Positions 29,450-37,865 of a DNA stretch of 64,000 nucleotides are shown piece by piece. Numbering within the stretch: position 1 is the stretch's first letter; each line of letters begins with the position of its first letter. The position numbers and the translations under genes were made by a program. The DNA is taken from the NCBI RefSeq assembly GCF_039652555.1, contig NZ_JBDJAF010000001.1, forward strand, positions 124,001 to 188,000, read 5' to 3'. The stretch comes from Parafrigoribacterium mesophilum (lineage in GTDB: Bacteria > Actinomycetota > Actinomycetes > Actinomycetales > Microbacteriaceae). The notes below the pieces were generated by a model. That model made no database searches and had not been told where the DNA came from. It was given only the letters and a program-made list of their open reading frames with translations.

Positions 29450-30514
29450 CTAGTCGAACAGGCCGGCACTCTCGTGGACGAGACCGAAGTGCTTCCAGGC
29501 CAGCCTCGTGGCCACTCGACCGCGCGGCGTTCGTGTCAGAAGGCCAATGCGCACCAGGAAGGGCTCGACGACCGACTCGATGGTCTCGGCCTCCTCACCG
29601 ACAGACACCGCCAGGGTGTTCAAACCGACCGGGCCGCCGTCGAACCGCGTGAGGATGATCTGCATCACCGCGCGGTCCAGGCGATCAAGCCCGTATTCGT
29701 CAACGTCGTAGAGCTCGAGAGCGGCGTTCACCGCGTCGAGCCCCGTCGCTGAGTGCACGAGTGAATAGTCGCGCACCCGCCGCAGCAGCCGGTTCGCGAT
29801 GCGCGGCGTGCCGCGGCAGCGTCCGGCGATTTCGGCCAGAGCTTCTCGGTCGACGTCGAGGTCGAGGAGGTTTGCCGCGCGCAACAACACCTGTTCCAGT
29901 TCGCTGTCGGCGTAGAACTCGAGGTGCGCAGTGAACCCGAATCGGTCCCGAAGCGGGTTCGGCAGCAGCCCCGACCTGGTCGTCGCTCCGACCAGGGTGA
30001 ACGGCGCGAGGTCCAGGGGAATGGAGGTGGCGCCGGCTCCCTTGCCCACCATGATGTCGATGCGGAAGTCCTCCATCGCCAGATAGAGCATTTCCTCCGC
30101 CGAACGAGCCATCCGGTGGATCTCGTCGATGAACAGAATCTCACCGGGGACCAGTGACGACAACACCGCGGCAAGGTCTCCGGCGTGCTGGATGGCCGGA
30201 CCGCTCGACATGCGCAGCGGATGCCCGGTCTCCTCCGCCACGATCATGGCGAGGGTGGTCTTGCCAAGGCCGGGCGGTCCTGCCAGCAGAATGTGATCCG
30301 GAGTGCGGCTCTGGATCTGGGCAGCCTGCAAGAGCAGTTGCAGTTGTGCTCTCACCTTGGCCTGTCCGATGAATTCCGCGAGGGTTTTCGGCCGGAGCGC
30401 CCCCTCAAAGGCCAGTTCGGCTTCCGACTCCGGTGTCGGGCGTACGACGGCGACGCCGGGATCTCCCGACAGTCTCTCCGGCATGCGGTCGTCATCCATG
30501 GTGGGGCCGCTCAC
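29450..30514 (-). CDS. ruvB: Holliday junction branch migration helicase RuvB
   Basis: Hexameric AAA+ motor that drives branch migration with RuvA. The 354 aa protein has Walker A AGPPGLGKTTLAMI, Walker B LFIDEIHRM, the arginine-finger region PLRDRFGF and the C-terminal winged helix (RTPRGRVAT). GTG at 30514 overlaps the ruvA stop (GTGA); ATG at 30499 (MDDDRMPERL) is an alternative start. Confidence 0.97.
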   Translation of the reverse strand: MSGPTMDDDRMPERLSGDPGVAVVRPTPESEAELAFEGALRPKTLAEFIGQAKVRAQLQLLLQAAQIQSRTPDHILLAGPPGLGKTTLAMIVAEETGHPLRMSSGPAIQHAGDLAAVLSSLVPGEILFIDEIHRMARSAEEMLYLAMEDFRIDIMVGKGAGATSIPLDLAPFTLVGATTRSGLLPNPLRDRFGFTAHLEFYADSELEQVLLRAANLLDLDVDREALAEIAGRCRGTPRIANRLLRRVRDYSLVHSATGLDAVNAALELYDVDEYGLDRLDRAVMQIILTRFDGGPVGLNTLAVSVGEEAETIESVVEPFLVRIGLLTRTPRGRVATRLAWKHFGLVHESAGLFD

Positions 30515-31128
30515 CGGCTGTTCGATCCGCTGAGCTGCCCGGGACCGAGCCGGCCGAGCGCGCTGCGCAGCAGCGCGGAGACTGTGACCTCGCCGGCATT
30601 GGCTGCGGCCATCGCATCGTCGATGGCTTCCGCGGCGACCCGCTCGGACCAGCCCAGCCCGATCAGCGCGGCCAGCACACTGTCACCGACCGCGCTCGGC
30701 CCACTCCGGCCCGGCGCGCGCACGGCAATGCCCTGCATCTTGCCCGAGAGAGAAAGGACGATGAGCTTGGCGGTCTTGGGACCGATACCGGACACCTTCC
30801 GAAATAAGGCATCGTCTTCGGCGGCCACCGCGGCGGCGATGTCGCCGGGGTCCATCACGGCGAGCACTCCCATCGCCGACTTCGGACCGACGCCGGTGAC
30901 ACCGCGTAGCAGATCGAACACCGCGCGTTCGTCGGCGTCCGCGAAGCCGTAGAGCGACAGATCGTCTTCCCTCACGATCAGCGCGGTGCGCAGCGTCGCC
31001 TGTGCGCCGACCCGCAGTCGCAGGGCGTACCCGGGGGTCACCACGATGTCCAGGCCCACTCCCCCGACATCGACCAGCACGCGGGCGGCTCCCACCTCGA
31101 GCACCGTGCCACGAACCGAAGAGATCAT
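30511..31128 (-). CDS. ruvA: Holliday junction DNA helicase subunit RuvA
   Basis: Binds four-way junctions and docks RuvB. The 205 aa protein has the OB-fold start MISSVRGTVLEVG, two helix-hairpin-helix motifs (LLRGVTGVGPKSAMGVL and VSGIGPKTAKLIVLSL) and a C-terminal RuvB-binding domain. It overlaps ruvC by 4 nt (ATGA) and ruvB by 4 nt. Confidence 0.97.
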   Translation of the reverse strand: MISSVRGTVLEVGAARVLVDVGGVGLDIVVTPGYALRLRVGAQATLRTALIVREDDLSLYGFADADERAVFDLLRGVTGVGPKSAMGVLAVMDPGDIAAAVAAEDDALFRKVSGIGPKTAKLIVLSLSGKMQGIAVRAPGRSGPSAVGDSVLAALIGLGWSERVAAEAIDDAMAAANAGEVTVSALLRSALGRLGPGQLSGSNSR

Positions 31129-31706
31129 CTGCCCAGCCTACGTTTGGCCGCCGACTTTGCCGCGTGACGCTCCGCGGTCAGCCAGGCTTCCTGGGCCGGA
31201 GTCGATTCAGACGAGCTGGACGCCACCGTCGCACCGCGCTTCCAGGCATGGCAGATCGCCAATGCGAGCGCGTCTGCGGCGTCCGCCGGCGTGGGCGGAG
31301 CATCCAATCGCAGGACCCGCTGCACCATGGTCGCCACCTGCTTCTTGTTGGCGCCGCCGTAGCCGGTGATCGCCGCCTTCACCTCGGTGGGGGTGTGCAA
31401 GGCGACGCTGAGCCCGCGTCGGGCCGCCGCGAACATGGCGACTCCGCTGGCCTGCGCCGTCCCCATCACCGTTCGGGTGTTCAGTTGCGCGAACACCTCC
31501 TCCAACGCCACCGCCTGCGGAGCGTACTCGCGGAGGTACCGATCGAAGCCGTCGCCGAGCCGGAGGAGTCTCTGCTCCAGCGGCATGTCGATCGGCGTGC
31601 GGATGACTGTGACGAAGACGAGCGATGCCGTGCGGTTCGCGGCGACATCCACGATTCCGACGCCGCAACGGGTGAGTCCGGGGTCGACCCCCAGCACCCG
31701 GATCAC
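31125..31706 (-). CDS. ruvC: Crossover junction endodeoxyribonuclease RuvC
   Basis: Resolves Holliday junctions. The 193 aa protein has catalytic acids in VLGVDPGLTRCG (Asp), AVALEEVFAQLN (Glu) and ADAADALALAICH (Asp pair). GTG start at 31706, 9 nt after yebC. A Ser-rich and basic C-terminal extension (SSSSESTPAQ...) exceeds the E. coli length of 173. Confidence 0.96.
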   Translation of the reverse strand: MIRVLGVDPGLTRCGVGIVDVAANRTASLVFVTVIRTPIDMPLEQRLLRLGDGFDRYLREYAPQAVALEEVFAQLNTRTVMGTAQASGVAMFAAARRGLSVALHTPTEVKAAITGYGGANKKQVATMVQRVLRLDAPPTPADAADALALAICHAWKRGATVASSSSESTPAQEAWLTAERHAAKSAAKRRLGR

Positions 31707-31715
31707 GCGGGCCGG

Positions 31716-32474
31716 CTATTCTTCGTCGAGCTCGGCGAGCACGTCAGCCGGAACGTCGAAGTTGCCGTAGATGTTCTGCACGTCGTCGGACTCTTCCAAT
31801 GCGTCGATGAGCTTGAAAACCTTGCGTGCGTGCTCGAGATCGACCTCGACCAGCAGGCCCGGCACGAATTCCAACTCGGCCGATTCGTAGTCGATCCCCG
31901 CGTCGGTCAGCGCGGTGCGGGTGGCCACGAGATCGGTGGGCTCTGTGATGATGTCGAACCCGGCGCCGCGGTCCAAGATCTCCTCGGCGCCGGCGTCCAG
32001 CACGGCGGTCAGGATGGTGTCTTCGGTCACGCCGTCCACCTTCCTGACCGAGACCACGCCCTTGCGGCTGAAGTTGTAGGCGACGCTGCCCGGATCTCCC
32101 ATGGTTCCGCCGTTGCGGGTCATGATGGTGCGCACATCGGCGGCAGCGCGGTTGTGGTTGTCGGTGAGGCACTCGATGAGCAACGCGACTCCGCCGGGCG
32201 CGTAACCCTCGTACATGATGGTCTTGTAGTCGGTGCCGGCGCCGAGTTGACCCGATCCGCGCTTAACCGCGCGGTCGATGTTGTCGTTCGGGACCGAGGT
32301 CTTCTTAGCCTTCTGAATCGCGTCCACGAGGGTCGGGTTCCCGCTCAGGTCGCCGCCGCCCAACTTGGCTGCTACCTCGATGTTCTTGATGAGTTTGGCG
32401 AACGCCTTCGCCCGCCGCGAGTCGGTGACCGCCTTCTGGTGCTTCGTGGTTGCCCACTTGGAATGACCCGACAT
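31716..32474 (-). CDS. yebC: YebC/PmpR family protein
   Basis: Conserved 252 aa protein starting MSGHSKWATTKHQKAVTDSR, the invariant family N-terminus. YebC proteins were first described as DNA-binding regulators; recent work links members to translation through proline-rich stretches. The position upstream of ruvC is the standard one. GGGAG lies before ATG 32474; six codons of upstream frame are rejected. Confidence 0.95.
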   Translation of the reverse strand: MSGHSKWATTKHQKAVTDSRRAKAFAKLIKNIEVAAKLGGGDLSGNPTLVDAIQKAKKTSVPNDNIDRAVKRGSGQLGAGTDYKTIMYEGYAPGGVALLIECLTDNHNRAAADVRTIMTRNGGTMGDPGSVAYNFSRKGVVSVRKVDGVTEDTILTAVLDAGAEEILDRGAGFDIITEPTDLVATRTALTDAGIDYESAELEFVPGLLVEVDLEHARKVFKLIDALEESDDVQNIYGNFDVPADVLAELDEE

Positions 32475-32522
32475 CAATAACTCCCGTTCCACTGTCGCTG
32501 ACAGTCTAAAATACCAGCGCGC

Positions 32523-33134
32523 TCAGCCCAGGAATCCCACCTCGGCGACCCGGCCGAGGAAATACGCATGAAAACGGTGGTCGTCGGTCATCTCCGGATG
32601 GAATGACGTGGCGAGCAGATTGCCCTGTTCCACTGCCACGACTCGGCCGTCGTCGAGTTCGGCAAGTGCGTGGACCGACGAGCCGACGCGCTCGACCACG
32701 GGGGCACGGATGAAGACGGCATGCAGTGCCGGCTGCCCGATTTCGGGGATGTCGAGGTCTACCTCGAACGAGTCGGTCTGCGACCCGAACGCATTGCGGC
32801 GCACATCGATGTCCAGCCCGCCGAGGCTTTGTTGACCGGTGATGCCGTCGAGGATCGTATCGGCCAGCATGATCATTCCCGCGCAGGTGCCATACACCGG
32901 CAATCCGCCGGCAATAGCGGCCTTCAGGGGCTGGGCAAGGCCGAACAGTCGCGACAGTTTGTCCATGACGCTGGACTCGCCGCCCGGGATCACCAGACCG
33001 GCGACCTGCGCCAATTCGTCCGGTCGCCGCACCGCCCTGGCATCGGCGCCGAAAGAATTCAGCACCGCGATGTGTTCGCGGAAGTCGCCCTGCAGGGCGA
33101 GTACGCCGACCGGTAAAGCGGCGCTACCAGCCAC
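32523..33134 (-). CDS. pdxT: Pyridoxal 5'-phosphate synthase glutaminase subunit
   Basis: Supplies ammonia to PdxS for PLP synthesis. The 203 aa protein has GVLALQGDFREH, the oxyanion region IPGGESSVMDKL, nucleophile Cys in GTCAGMIMLA and the His/Glu pair in ATSFHPEMTDD. The start used is GTG 33134, which overlaps the pdxS stop by 11 nt; no ATG is available and the Shine-Dalgarno is weak, consistent with coupling. Confidence 0.94.
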   Translation of the reverse strand: MAGSAALPVGVLALQGDFREHIAVLNSFGADARAVRRPDELAQVAGLVIPGGESSVMDKLSRLFGLAQPLKAAIAGGLPVYGTCAGMIMLADTILDGITGQQSLGGLDIDVRRNAFGSQTDSFEVDLDIPEIGQPALHAVFIRAPVVERVGSSVHALAELDDGRVVAVEQGNLLATSFHPEMTDDHRFHAYFLGRVAEVGFLG

Positions 33135-34020
33135 GTTCGGAGAGGCGGTGCGGGGCGGCAAGGTCAGCCACGTTGATGCCGACCATGGCCTCGCCCAGTC
33201 CGCGGGACGCTTCGGCGATAACTGCGGCGTCGTCGTAGAACGTGACAGCCTTCACAATCGCCGCGGCACGCTTGGCCGGGTTACCGGACTTGAAGATTCC
33301 CGAGCCGACGAACACTCCGTCGGCTCCGAGTTGCATCATCAGCGCAGCGTCCGCGGGGGTGGCCACACCGCCGGCGGTGAACAGCACGACCGGGAGTTTG
33401 CCGGTCTCGGCGATCTCGCGGACGAGTTCGTACGGCGCCTGAAGTTCTTTCGCGGCGACGTACAGTTCGTCTTTGCTCTTGGCCTTGAGGGCGTTGATTT
33501 CGCTCCAGATAGTGCGGATGTGCTTGGTGGCCTCCGAGACGTCGCCCGTGCCGGCCTCGCCCTTCGAGCGGATCATGGCCGCGCCTTCTGTGATGCGCCG
33601 CAGTGCCTCGCCCAGGTTGGTGGCACCGCAGACGAACGGCACAGTGAAGTTCCATTTGTTGATGTGGTTGGCGTAGTCGGCGGGGCTGAGCACTTCCGAC
33701 TCGTCGATGTAGTCGACCTTCAACGCCTCGAGGATCTGTGCCTCGACGAAGTGCCCGATCCGGGCCTTGGCCATCACCGGGATGGAGACGGCTTCGATGA
33801 TTCCGTCGATCAGGTCAGGGTCGCTCATCCGGGCAACGCCGCCCTGGGCGCGAATGTCGGCCGGGACACGCTCCAGCGCCATCACGGCCACGGCACCCGC
33901 GTCTTCGGCTATTTTCGCCTGGTCGGCGGTGACGACGTCCATGATGACGCCGCCCTTGAGCATTTCGGCCAGGCCCCGTTTGACCCGGCTGGTACCCAAT
34001 TGTTCGTTGTTGTCAGACAC
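33124..34020 (-). CDS. pdxS: Pyridoxal 5'-phosphate synthase subunit PdxS
   Basis: TIM-barrel synthase that makes PLP from ribose 5-phosphate, glyceraldehyde 3-phosphate and ammonia. The 298 aa protein has VMALERVPADIRAQGGVARM and the catalytic Lys in IPVMAKARIGHFVEAQ plus LFTAGGVATPADAALMMQLG. GTG at 34020 has GAGAGG upstream; 12 further open codons are rejected. Together with PdxT it makes the deoxyxylulose-independent pathway. Confidence 0.96.
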   Translation of the reverse strand: MSDNNEQLGTSRVKRGLAEMLKGGVIMDVVTADQAKIAEDAGAVAVMALERVPADIRAQGGVARMSDPDLIDGIIEAVSIPVMAKARIGHFVEAQILEALKVDYIDESEVLSPADYANHINKWNFTVPFVCGATNLGEALRRITEGAAMIRSKGEAGTGDVSEATKHIRTIWSEINALKAKSKDELYVAAKELQAPYELVREIAETGKLPVVLFTAGGVATPADAALMMQLGADGVFVGSGIFKSGNPAKRAAAIVKAVTFYDDAAVIAEASRGLGEAMVGINVADLAAPHRLSERGW

Positions 34021-34092
34021 TGTCGCCTCTCCCGTGTGCCTCGCGGTGTTCGGCACGCCAACTATTCTATTCGCGCCCGGATTCGCCGTCGC

Positions 34093-34677
34093 TCAGCGGG
34101 CTGTCGCCTTCGGCCAGGCGGCTGCCGTGGCCTCGCGTACGTCACCGAGCAGGCGTGGGACCGCCTTGGTCTTCGCGATGATGGGGAAGAAGTTCGAGTC
34201 CAGGGCCCAGCGGGGGACGATGTGCTGGTGTAGGTGCTCGGCGATTCCGGCCCCGGCGATCTGGCCCTGGTTCATCCCGAGGTTGAAGCCGTCGCAGTGT
34301 GCCACCGTGCGCAGGACGCGCATGGCTGTTTGAGTGAGGCTGCCCATTTCGGCCACCTCATCCTCGTTCGCTTGGTCATAGAGGGCGATGTGCCGGTATG
34401 GGCACACCAGCAGGTGCCCCGAGTTGTAGGGATACAGGTTGAGCAGCACGTAGCAGAACGTGCCCCTGGCAACGATCAGCGCCTTCTCGTCCGACAGCGT
34501 CGGCGCGACGCAGAACGGGCAGTCGTGCTCCGCCGGCTGTTGTCCGTCTTCGATGTACACCATGCGGTGCGGCGTCCAGAGGCGTTGGAAGGCATCCGGT
34601 ACCGCGGCGAAGCTATTCGCAGGATCGATCTCGACGTCGTCTTGAGCGTCGAATTCGTTCCGCTCGTAATTGTTCAC
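34093..34677 (-). CDS. HIT family hydrolase, Ap4A phosphorylase-like
   Basis: A 194 aa histidine-triad protein; the triad HLHQHIVPRW is near the C-terminus and the substrate region MVYIEDG...CPFCVAP carries a Cys pair like the mycobacterial Ap4A phosphorylase Rv2613c, which also follows thrS. Likely role: phosphorolysis of diadenosine tetraphosphate, a side product of aminoacyl-tRNA synthetases, which fits its place 1 nt after thrS. GTG at 34677 is used because it directly follows the thrS stop. In mycobacteria pgsA and pimA follow; here pdxS does. Confidence 0.9.
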   Translation of the reverse strand: MNNYERNEFDAQDDVEIDPANSFAAVPDAFQRLWTPHRMVYIEDGQQPAEHDCPFCVAPTLSDEKALIVARGTFCYVLLNLYPYNSGHLLVCPYRHIALYDQANEDEVAEMGSLTQTAMRVLRTVAHCDGFNLGMNQGQIAGAGIAEHLHQHIVPRWALDSNFFPIIAKTKAVPRLLGDVREATAAAWPKATAR

Positions 34678-34678
34678 A

Positions 34679-36649
34679 TCACACCTGGGCTCTGGAGGCG
34701 ATCGCCGCCGTGATCCGATCGATCGCCTCGTCGACCGGGATGCCGTTCTCTTGGCGCCCGTCGCGGAAGCGGAAGCTGACGGCTCCGGCCGCCCGGTCAT
34801 CTTCCCCGGCGATCAGCTGGTAGGGAACCTTGGACTTCGTGGCGTTGCGGATCTTCTTGGGCATGCGGTCACTGGAATGGTCGACCTCGGCCCGGACGCC
34901 GGCCGCCTTGAGCTTGCCGATGACCTCGTCCAGGTAGGGGCCGTACTGCTCCGCCACCGGGATGCCGACAACCTGTACCGGGGACAGCCACACCGGGAAC
35001 GCTCCGGCGTAATGCTCGGTGAGCACACCGATGAATCGCTCGATCGAGCCGAACAGTGCGCGATGGATCATCACCGGCCGCTGCCGCGATCCATCCGGAG
35101 CCGTGTATTCAAGACCGAAACGCTCCGGCAGGTTGAAATCGAGCTGAATCGTCGACATCTGCCAGGTGCGCCCGATCGCGTCGCGCGCCTGCACCGAGAT
35201 CTTCGGTCCGTAGAACGCCGCGCCGCCCGGGTCGGGCACCAGGTCGAGACCCGAGGCGATGCCCACCTCCCGGAGGGTGTCGGTGGCTTCTTCCCACGCC
35301 GCGTCCTCCCCCACGTATTTGTCGGGGTCCTTGGTGGACAACTCCAAATAGAAGTCGTCCAAACCGTAGTCGCGCAGCAGGTCGATGACGAAGGTGAGGA
35401 GTTTGGCGAGCTCGTCGCGCATGTTCTCCCGCGTGGTGAAGATGTGGGCGTCGTCCTGGGTCATGCCACGCACCCGGGTCAGCCCGTGCACGACACCGCT
35501 CTTCTCGTACCGGTACACGGTGCCGAACTCGAACAGCCGCATCGGCAGCTCGCGGTAGGAGCGACCACTGGAGCGGTAGATGAGGATGTGGAACGGGCAA
35601 TTCATCGGCTTCAGGTAGTAGTCCACCCCTTGCCGGATGACGGTGCCGTCCGCGTCGCGTTCCTCGTCGACGTGCATGGGCGGGAACATTGCCTCTTTGT
35701 ACCAGCCGAGGTGACCGCTCTCCTCAAACAGCGCGCCCTTGGTGATGTGCGGTGTGTTAACGAAGTCGTACCCGGCCTCGATGTGCTTCTTGCGCGAATA
35801 GTCCTCCATTTCCCGGCGGATGATCCCACCCTTGGGGTGGAAGACCGCCAGGCCGGAGCCGATCTCTTCCGGGAAGGAGAACAGGTCCAATTCCGCGCCG
35901 AGTTTGCGGTGATCGCGGCGGGCGGCCTCCTCGAGGCGCTCCCGATACGCATGCAGCTCGTCCTTGGTGGCCCACGCCGTCCCGTAGATGCGTTGAAGCT
36001 GCTTGTTCTTCTCCGAGCCGCGCCAGTAGGCGGCCGCGGTGCGCATGAGTTTGTGAGCGTTTCCGATCATCCTGGTGTTGGGCAGGTGCGGCCCGCGGCA
36101 CAGGTCCCGCCACACCGTTTCTCCGGTCTTCGGGTCGACGTTGTCGTAAATCGTGAGTTCATGACCGCCGACCTCGACGGATTCGTCGCCTCCGTCGTTG
36201 TCCGCGGTGGTTGAGACCCCACCCTTCAACCCGATCAGCTCAAGCTTGTACGGTTCCTCCGCCAGCTCGGCGCGCGCCTGCGCCTCGGTCACCACGCGCC
36301 GCACGAAGCGCTGACCCTGCTTGACGATGCGGTCCATCGCCTTTTCGATCTTCGTGAGGTCTTCCGGAGTGAACGGGGTCTCAACATCGAAGTCGTAATA
36401 GAACCCGTCGACGATGGGCGGGCCGATGCCAAGTTTGACCTCGGGATTGATGGACTGCACCGCCTGCGCGGCGACGTGGGCGGCGGAATGGCGCAGGATG
36501 CGCAGGCCGTCTTCCGACTCCAGCGTGACGGGTTCGACGAGCGCACCGTCGTCCACCGTCGCAGCCAGGTCCTTCAGTTCCCCGTTGACCCGCATCGCCA
36601 CGATGTTCCGGTCGGTGAAGAGGTCGAATCCGGTCTGCAGAGCGCTCAT
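34679..36649 (-). CDS. thrS: Threonyl-tRNA synthetase
   Basis: Charges tRNA-Thr. The 656 aa protein has a shortened N-terminal region, the editing domain (RHSAAHVAAQAVQ with HxxxH), the catalytic core with zinc ligands in KPMNCPFHILIY and an anticodon-binding C-terminus (GIPVAEQYGPYLDEV). ATG at 36649 has no Shine-Dalgarno; TAAAGT ends 7 nt upstream, so the message is probably leaderless. No T-box is visible. Confidence 0.95.
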   Translation of the reverse strand: MSALQTGFDLFTDRNIVAMRVNGELKDLAATVDDGALVEPVTLESEDGLRILRHSAAHVAAQAVQSINPEVKLGIGPPIVDGFYYDFDVETPFTPEDLTKIEKAMDRIVKQGQRFVRRVVTEAQARAELAEEPYKLELIGLKGGVSTTADNDGGDESVEVGGHELTIYDNVDPKTGETVWRDLCRGPHLPNTRMIGNAHKLMRTAAAYWRGSEKNKQLQRIYGTAWATKDELHAYRERLEEAARRDHRKLGAELDLFSFPEEIGSGLAVFHPKGGIIRREMEDYSRKKHIEAGYDFVNTPHITKGALFEESGHLGWYKEAMFPPMHVDEERDADGTVIRQGVDYYLKPMNCPFHILIYRSSGRSYRELPMRLFEFGTVYRYEKSGVVHGLTRVRGMTQDDAHIFTTRENMRDELAKLLTFVIDLLRDYGLDDFYLELSTKDPDKYVGEDAAWEEATDTLREVGIASGLDLVPDPGGAAFYGPKISVQARDAIGRTWQMSTIQLDFNLPERFGLEYTAPDGSRQRPVMIHRALFGSIERFIGVLTEHYAGAFPVWLSPVQVVGIPVAEQYGPYLDEVIGKLKAAGVRAEVDHSSDRMPKKIRNATKSKVPYQLIAGEDDRAAGAVSFRFRDGRQENGIPVDEAIDRITAAIASRAQV

Positions 36650-36656
36650 TTATCCC

Positions 36657-36662
36657 ACTTTA
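36657..36662 (-). promoter_or_regulatory. Leaderless -10 box of thrS
   Basis: TAAAGT on the minus strand, 7 nt before the thrS ATG; the spacer GGGATAA lacks a usable Shine-Dalgarno distance. Confidence 0.5.
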
Positions 36663-36680
36663 GCTTGGGACGGCGCCGCT

Positions 36681-37865
36681 TCAGCCCAACACGGATGCGG
36701 TGGTACCGATCAGCGATACCAGCCAATCGAGAATCTCAGGACGTTCGATCACGGCGATCCAGGCGATCACGATTTGGGCGACCGCGACAAGGCTCACGAG
36801 CCGCGTGGCGCTCTGCGCCCTGGCGGTCGGGATCAGGGCGATGCAGAGCATGGTCATCATCATGAACGTGTTGCCGGAGGACTCCGGCGGCACCAGGCCG
36901 AGCACGAATCCGACCGACAATGCGGCGAAAGCCAACGTGGCGACGATGATGCCGCCGGGCCGTCGCACGACGAGAGACATCAACCATGCGGTGGTCACTG
37001 ACGCGATCACGAGCGCCCCGTATGGCGTTGTGAACACGCCGGCCACGGATTCCAGCCGGGACTGATGACTGACCAGGATGTCGCCGGCGAGACCGAAGGG
37101 TTCCCGAAGGAACATGAGGTTGAGAAGCAACACGGATCCCACTGCGGCCGCCGCGGGATACGCGATGACGAGTGTATTGGCAATCCGCGCCCCGCGCTGT
37201 CCGCTGCGGCTCAGACGCAGGAATGAGGCGGCGACGATCGCGGCGACGACGTAGAGTACGGCGCTGCGGTCGGTCATCGTGGCCAGCATCAGGAACAAGC
37301 CGGCCCGGAACCCGGACTGGGTGCTCCCCCAGCTGACGAACCGGACGATATCCGCCAGCGCGAGTCCGAAGAATGACAGCCCCAAGAACGCCGGAAGATT
37401 TTCCAGGGCGGTGAAGAAGAACAGCGGATTTGCCCCGAGTGCGATCACGAGCAGCGCAGTCGTCGACATCGGTACCCGGCGTTGCGCCAGAATTTCGACG
37501 ACCTTTTGCAGCACGATTCCGGCGGCAACGGCTCCGATGACCGCGAGACCGAGTCGACCGCCGGGAGCCAGCACCGCGATGGCGGTGCTGATGGGCGGAA
37601 AGAGGTCGCCGATCCAGGCCGAGTTGCCGCTGTCCCAGGGGATCTGCGCGGCGTGCTGGAGAAGTCCGGCATTGACGCTGACGCCGGCGGGGTGAATGGA
37701 ATTCAGGATCGCGGCGGCGAGGAATGGCAGTGCAAACCCCGTGCGCAGCAACCACCGGCGTAGCGGATCGCGCGGATACGCGTCCAGCCTGGTGCGCGGC
37801 GGCCTCCGCTCGCCGCGGCTTCTGGGCCTCAGTTGAACGGCCTGGACGGTGTCAGTTGCGGACAT
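36681..37865 (-). CDS. Polytopic membrane protein paired with the MshEN-GT2 glycosyltransferase
   Basis: A protein of about 394 aa with a basic cytoplasmic N-terminus (RPRSRGERRPPRTR) and about ten predicted membrane segments. The first extracytoplasmic loop contains IPWDSGNSAWIGDLFPPIST, loosely like the loops of GT-C glycosyltransferases that use polyprenyl-linked sugars, but no firm family signature was recognised. ATG at 37865 overlaps the glycosyltransferase stop by 14 nt, so the two are one translational unit. A role in export or decoration of the polymer made by the upstream enzyme is inference. Confidence 0.7.
   Translation of the reverse strand: MSATDTVQAVQLRPRSRGERRPPRTRLDAYPRDPLRRWLLRTGFALPFLAAAILNSIHPAGVSVNAGLLQHAAQIPWDSGNSAWIGDLFPPISTAIAVLAPGGRLGLAVIGAVAAGIVLQKVVEILAQRRVPMSTTALLVIALGANPLFFFTALENLPAFLGLSFFGLALADIVRFVSWGSTQSGFRAGLFLMLATMTDRSAVLYVVAAIVAASFLRLSRSGQRGARIANTLVIAYPAAAAVGSVLLLNLMFLREPFGLAGDILVSHQSRLESVAGVFTTPYGALVIASVTTAWLMSLVVRRPGGIIVATLAFAALSVGFVLGLVPPESSGNTFMMMTMLCIALIPTARAQSATRLVSLVAVAQIVIAWIAVIERPEILDWLVSLIGTTASVLG

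Noticed and set aside
36650..36680. T-box riboswitch before thrS
   Set aside because: The gap to the membrane-protein gene is only about 30 nt and the -10 box is 7 nt from the ATG, so there is no leader.
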